Source: Myxococcales bacterium (GTDB lineage: Bacteria > Myxococcota > Bradymonadia > UBA7976 > UBA1532). From it: a stretch of 6,562 bases of DNA. The number at the start of each line of letters is the position of its first letter. The stretch's first letter is position 1. Shown here piece after piece: positions 3,241 to 6,562 of this stretch. The position numbers and the translations under genes were made by a program. Location: the NCBI GenBank assembly GCA_020430675.1, contig JAGQJJ010000234.1, forward strand, positions 1-6,562. Reading direction: 5' to 3'. The notes under the pieces were generated by a model, which saw only the letters and a list, made by a program, of their open reading frames with translations, was not told where the DNA came from and made no database searches.

Positions 3241-6200
3241 ATGGAGCCAATCGTGACATTGTCGATCGTCGACCTCGCCGCGCGTGCGGGTCTGGTCAAG
3301 ACGGGCACCGGCTGGGGCCCGTGTCCCATCTGCAAGGCTGACCGCAGCGGGCGCAAGGACAAGCGCGGGCCGCTGCGCCTCAGCGACGACCAGTGGCTGT
3401 GCGTCGCGAGCGCGCACGAGGCGAACGAGTGGGGCAAGAACGGCGGCGGGCCGGTGAGCTTCGCCAAGGCGCTCGTCGACGCCGGCCTGATCGCCGCGGC
3501 TGACACGGGCGGCATCCTGAAGGATGGCGACGAGAACGAGCTGCCGACTGACGCGCTGCCCGCGGCGCGCCAGCGCCTCGTCGAGCGCCTGCAGGCCGGG
3601 CCGGTCGAGGTGCGCGAAGCCAGCGCTGCAGGGGAAGGCGAAGGCGCCGATGCGGAGCCGGCCGCCGAGACGGTGGCCTCGGCCGAGGTCAAGCTGATCG
3701 ACGTCGCCGGCGGCTACGCGGCCCTGGTCGAGCAGGGCGACTGGCGGGGCATCGTCCGAGGTTGGGCCCGGGCGCGCGGCTTCACCGAAGAGATGAGCGT
3801 CGCGATCGACTCGGATGGCACCGTCGCCGGCATCCCAGCCGGGCGGTGGCCGGTGGAACTGCGCGAGTGGCTCCGCGAGGTCTACGCGGGGCCGCTGCGG
3901 CTGCTCATCCCGCTGCGCGACCCGCAAGGCCAGGTGGTCACGCTGGAGCGCCGCTGGCCGGAAGCCGGCCACCCGCCCGACGATGGGCCGAAGACCATGC
4001 GGCTGCCGACCGAGAAGGCCGGCAGCCACCCCATAGCCTTCTTCGGCGACCTGCCGGCGGCGATCGAAGCGGCGAAGCAGGGCCTCCCGATCGCGTTGGT
4101 CGAGGGCTCGGCCGACTGGCTCGCGGTCGAGGCGTCGATGCGTGTCCGCGGGCGCGGGGTCGCGCTCGGCGCCGCGTCCGCCCGGTCGCTGCCCAACGTC
4201 GCGACCGCCATCGTGCGGGCCTGCCAGAAGGCGAAGGTCCAGCCCGGCACCTTCGACGTCTTCGTGGTGCCCCACGTCGGCGACCTCGACGACCGCCCCC
4301 ACCACCGCGACCACCACATCGGCGAGCGAATGGGCTGGCAGGCGGCCGAGCAGCTCTGCGACGTGGCCCGCACCTGGTGGTGCCCGCCAGCGTCCACCCC
4401 GGGCGACGTCTGCGATGCAGCATTCCGGTCGGCCGAGGCCGACGACGAGGGCGCCGCGCCGGTCGACCCGGTGGACCGGGTCTGGACCATCCTCGAAGGC
4501 GGATCGCGGGTGCTCGAAGTCGGCCCCGACGCGCAACGCTGGCGATTGATGGTCGAAGAGGAGCTGGCCCAGCACTTCTACCGCCTGCCCCTCGCCGCCG
4601 TCATCGAGGCGCTGCACTGGAACGCCGACTACAGCGACGGCGAAGCGCCCAAGGCCATCCACGCGAAGACCATCTGGTCGCGGGGCATGGAGAGCGGCGA
4701 CACGCGCCTGGTCAAGACGGTGCTGGCCTGGCTGCGCCACCACGGCGTCACCTTCTACGCCGAGAAGGATGGGGCGTGGGTCTACGACCCCCTCAACCGC
4801 GCGGAGCTGCACGTCGGCACGCGGCAGATCCCGCGCCTGTTCCGCGTGCGGTCGAAGCAGTGGTGGGCCGGCTGGCTCCAGCAGGTCGGCTGGATCCTGA
4901 CGAAGACCCCGGACGGGCGAGTCATCGAGGAAGGCATCCACCAACGGGCCCAGCGCTCGCACACGATGACGCTGCGACCGTGGCTGACCGCCACCGGCAA
5001 CCTGGCCAACTGCGAGCTGCGCGTGCTGCTGCATGCCTGCGACCAGGTGCTTCAGGTGCGTCGCGACGACGTCCAGGTCGGCGTCAACCGCGGCTCGACG
5101 GTGCTGATCAGCGAAGACGACGTGCGGCCGATCCAATGGCGGCGCGGGGCCAGCGCCGCGGAGTTCGCCCACCTGCTCTACCAACTGATCGCGCTCAACA
5201 TCTCGGCCAAGGACTCGGAGAGGACCATGATGGTGAGCTGGATCTTGCTCGCCTTCGTGCGCGAGTTGATCGAGACGCGGCCGGTGCTGCTCGGCACCGG
5301 GGCGACCGGCGCCGGCAAGAGCTTCACGACCAAGATGTTCGCGGCGCTGATCTACGGGAACCACGAGCCTGGCTGCTTCACGAGCGCCAGCCTTTGGCAA
5401 GCGTCGGAGCGCCAGCCGTACCTCGCGCTGGACAACAAGAACACCAAGTTCCTGACGCCGGCGGATGAGGAGTTCCTGCTGTCGTCGGCGACCGGCGTGC
5501 GGCGGTACCGGCGCGCCAGCGGCACCGACTCGGGGCTGTTGGTGCAGCAACCGACGGCCCTCGTGCACCCGACCGCGGTCGATCGGCCCTCGTCGCCCGA
5601 GCTGCTGCGGCGGACGCTCATCGTCGAGCACGCCGCCGAGCACCGCCTGGGCGGCTTTCGCGACACCGAGGTCATCAACGCCATCAAGGCCGAGCGGCAC
5701 ACGCTCTGGTCGGGGGCGGCGCAGTTTTTCGCCCACGAGATGATGCGTCGCTTCGCCGCTGGCCAGCACCACGAGCTGGCCGATCGCGTGCCATCAGGGC
5801 ACCCGCTCGACGGCCTGCGTCAGTCGCTCGGCGTCATGGCCTGCATCGGCGGGGCCCTGGCGAACCTGGAACCCAGGTGGGGGCCAGACCCCGGCTCGAT
5901 GGTCAGGCGGTGGTGCGAGGATCTCGACGTGCACGTCCGCGACACGCGCCGGCACGCCGACCCGCTGGGGCTGGCGCTGGAGTCGCTGCTGCACGCCTGG
6001 AACCGGGTCGTCGTCACGCCCTACGGCGACAAGCGACGCCCGGCGATCGACGATGCGCAGTTCGTCTGCAAGCCCCTGTTCCGCCTGGCGCCTGCGTTCC
6101 GCAAGACACCATCCGATTGGACCGACAATCCAGATCGCGCGGAGCTGAGCCAGGAGCACCGCGTGCCCATGGTGTGCGGGTTCACCGGCACCTACGTCGC

Positions 6201-6423
6201 GCTGCGCGAGGACTTGGAGAAGGCCGTGCACGGGGCGCGGGCCTTCGTCGAGGCGTTCCCGAGCGCCGACGCCGTCCGCTGGCGCGTGGGCATGGTCGAG
6301 GGCTGGACGTCGCAAGAGGCGGGCCGAGCGCCCCGCAAGGGCCTGCGCCTGTATCGGTGGCTCGCCGAGGCGGACGACGCCGCAGCGGGGGAGTCCCAAC
6401 CCGAGCAAGGAGGCACGCCGTGA
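3241..6423 (+). CDS. Primase-helicase-type replication protein (zinc ribbon + TOPRIM-like + P-loop ATPase)
   Basis: About 1060 aa, probably the initiating primase/helicase of the element. A CHC2-like zinc ribbon comes first: Cys28, Cys31, Cys54 and His59 (CPIC ... CVASAH), as in DnaG-type primases. An acidic low-complexity linker follows (about 105-155). A TOPRIM-like domain has the motif-I acidic residue in ALVEGSADWLAVE (Glu288, Asp292) and a DxD-like GDLDD (Asp348, Asp350) followed by a His-rich insertion (354-359). A long middle region (about 400-670) has no known motif. The C-terminal ATPase has Walker A GATGAGKS (687-694), a Walker B-like YLALDN (Asp731), a sensor-like segment near 773-780 and an RRT arginine-finger candidate (790-792), closer to SF3/AAA+ phage helicases than to the RecA-like DnaB fold. 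Start: ATG 3241 has GGGG six bases upstream; ATG 3229 (four residues longer) and GTG 3130 are possible but less suited. The stop overlaps the next GTG by GTGA. Confidence 0.8.
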   Translation: MEPIVTLSIVDLAARAGLVKTGTGWGPCPICKADRSGRKDKRGPLRLSDDQWLCVASAHEANEWGKNGGGPVSFAKALVDAGLIAAADTGGILKDGDENELPTDALPAARQRLVERLQAGPVEVREASAAGEGEGADAEPAAETVASAEVKLIDVAGGYAALVEQGDWRGIVRGWARARGFTEEMSVAIDSDGTVAGIPAGRWPVELREWLREVYAGPLRLLIPLRDPQGQVVTLERRWPEAGHPPDDGPKTMRLPTEKAGSHPIAFFGDLPAAIEAAKQGLPIALVEGSADWLAVEASMRVRGRGVALGAASARSLPNVATAIVRACQKAKVQPGTFDVFVVPHVGDLDDRPHHRDHHIGERMGWQAAEQLCDVARTWWCPPASTPGDVCDAAFRSAEADDEGAAPVDPVDRVWTILEGGSRVLEVGPDAQRWRLMVEEELAQHFYRLPLAAVIEALHWNADYSDGEAPKAIHAKTIWSRGMESGDTRLVKTVLAWLRHHGVTFYAEKDGAWVYDPLNRAELHVGTRQIPRLFRVRSKQWWAGWLQQVGWILTKTPDGRVIEEGIHQRAQRSHTMTLRPWLTATGNLANCELRVLLHACDQVLQVRRDDVQVGVNRGSTVLISEDDVRPIQWRRGASAAEFAHLLYQLIALNISAKDSERTMMVSWILLAFVRELIETRPVLLGTGATGAGKSFTTKMFAALIYGNHEPGCFTSASLWQASERQPYLALDNKNTKFLTPADEEFLLSSATGVRRYRRASGTDSGLLVQQPTALVHPTAVDRPSSPELLRRTLIVEHAAEHRLGGFRDTEVINAIKAERHTLWSGAAQFFAHEMMRRFAAGQHHELADRVPSGHPLDGLRQSLGVMACIGGALANLEPRWGPDPGSMVRRWCEDLDVHVRDTRRHADPLGLALESLLHAWNRVVVTPYGDKRRPAIDDAQFVCKPLFRLAPAFRKTPSDWTDNPDRAELSQEHRVPMVCGFTGTYVALREDLEKAVHGARAFVEAFPSADAVRWRVGMVEGWTSQEAGRAPRKGLRLYRWLAEADDAAAGESQPEQGGTP
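6407..6413 (+). promoter_or_regulatory. Strong ribosome-binding site for the gene at 6420
   Basis: AAGGAGG lies six bases before GTG 6420 and inside the last codons of the primase-helicase gene. It supports the GTG start and coupled translation. Confidence 0.75.
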
Positions 6424-6562
6424 AGCGAGACCGCGAGGAGTACCCGGCCGAGGTCGTCGAGCGCCTGATGCCGCACACGGCCGCGCGATGGGACCAGCTC
6501 GACGCGATGACCAGCGATGCCAGCCTCAGCGACGCGCAGCGAGAGGCCGCGCGGTTTGCCTG
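6420..6562 (+). CDS. Partial gene downstream of the primase-helicase, product unknown
   Basis: Only the first 47 codons are present; the frame is open to the window edge. It begins with GTG overlapping the previous stop (GTGA), after an excellent AAGGAGG. The visible part is charged and helical, starting KRDREEYPAEVVERLMPHTA and later SDAQREAARF, with no signal peptide or recognisable motif. The tight coupling makes it part of the replication operon. No function can be assigned from this fragment. Confidence 0.65.
   Translation, partial: MKRDREEYPAEVVERLMPHTAARWDQLDAMTSDASLSDAQREAARFA

Noticed and set aside
3762..5468. A 568-codon plus-strand frame inside the primase-helicase
   Set aside because: It is an out-of-frame shadow, Arg/Ala/Pro/Gly-rich throughout, with no motif and no ribosome site.
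2800..5772. A 990-codon open frame on the minus strand across the primase-helicase gene
   Set aside because: It is exactly antisense to a gene with clear zinc-ribbon and Walker motifs. Its product is Arg/Ala/Gly/Pro-rich low complexity without domains, as expected where strong GC at third positions removes stops from the opposite strand.
1..6562. CRISPR arrays, tRNA or rRNA genes, insertion sequences or attachment sites
   Set aside because: I saw no regularly spaced direct repeats, no cloverleaf sequence, no transposase motif and no terminal inverted repeats with flanking duplications. An attachment site cannot be recognised without the element's ends.

Overview
The window is a GC-rich (clearly above 60 %) bacterial stretch that reads as the immunity and early-replication end of a temperate phage, prophage or similar integrative element. 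A leftward XRE-family repressor and a tightly packed rightward operon diverge from a 119-bp control region. The operon leads into a large protein with primase-type and helicase-type modules. No integrase, structural, lysis or tRNA gene is visible. The host cannot be fixed from this sequence; the high GC and one small Cys-rich, possibly secreted protein would fit Myxococcota or another high-GC Proteobacteria-like lineage, but this is only an impression.

Layout. Bases 1-275 contain no convincing gene. They hold a GC-rich hairpin and three copies of a CCCGACCCC motif in opposing orientations, giving alternative stems. The repressor lies at 276-764 (minus). Bases 765-883 are the divergent control region: promoter-like TTGACT repeats, an AT-rich core, and four copies of a TCGTC/GACGA half-site forming nested dyads. 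The rightward genes then follow: a 123-aa protein in the position of a Cro-like or early regulator (884), a 138-aa protein whose first half is a DnaJ-type zinc-finger array (1252), and a 190-aa helical protein of unknown function (1665). Each of these is joined to the next by an ATGA overlap.

After 2237 the character changes. From about 2249 to 2577 there is a run of at least six hairpins, three with 16-bp stems. Nearly every imperfect pair is a G-U wobble possible only in plus-strand RNA, which suggests a structured transcript (leader, attenuator/terminator array or noncoding RNA) or an origin-like element rather than ordinary coding sequence. Beyond it come a Cys-rich, possibly lipoprotein-like protein (2498), an 88-aa protein (2955) and the 1060-aa primase-helicase (3241). 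The last has an N-terminal CHC2-like zinc ribbon, a TOPRIM-like domain with a His-rich insertion and a C-terminal P-loop ATPase. A further gene starts at 6420 and runs off the window.

How the parts fit (inference): the repressor would silence the rightward operon through the dyads at 804-860. On derepression the early genes are made, and the primase-helicase starts replication of the element. The hairpin array could set how much transcription passes from the first three genes to the replication genes, or mark where replication begins. Most likely to be undescribed are the hairpin array at 2249-2577 and the stand-alone DnaJ-type zinc-finger protein.
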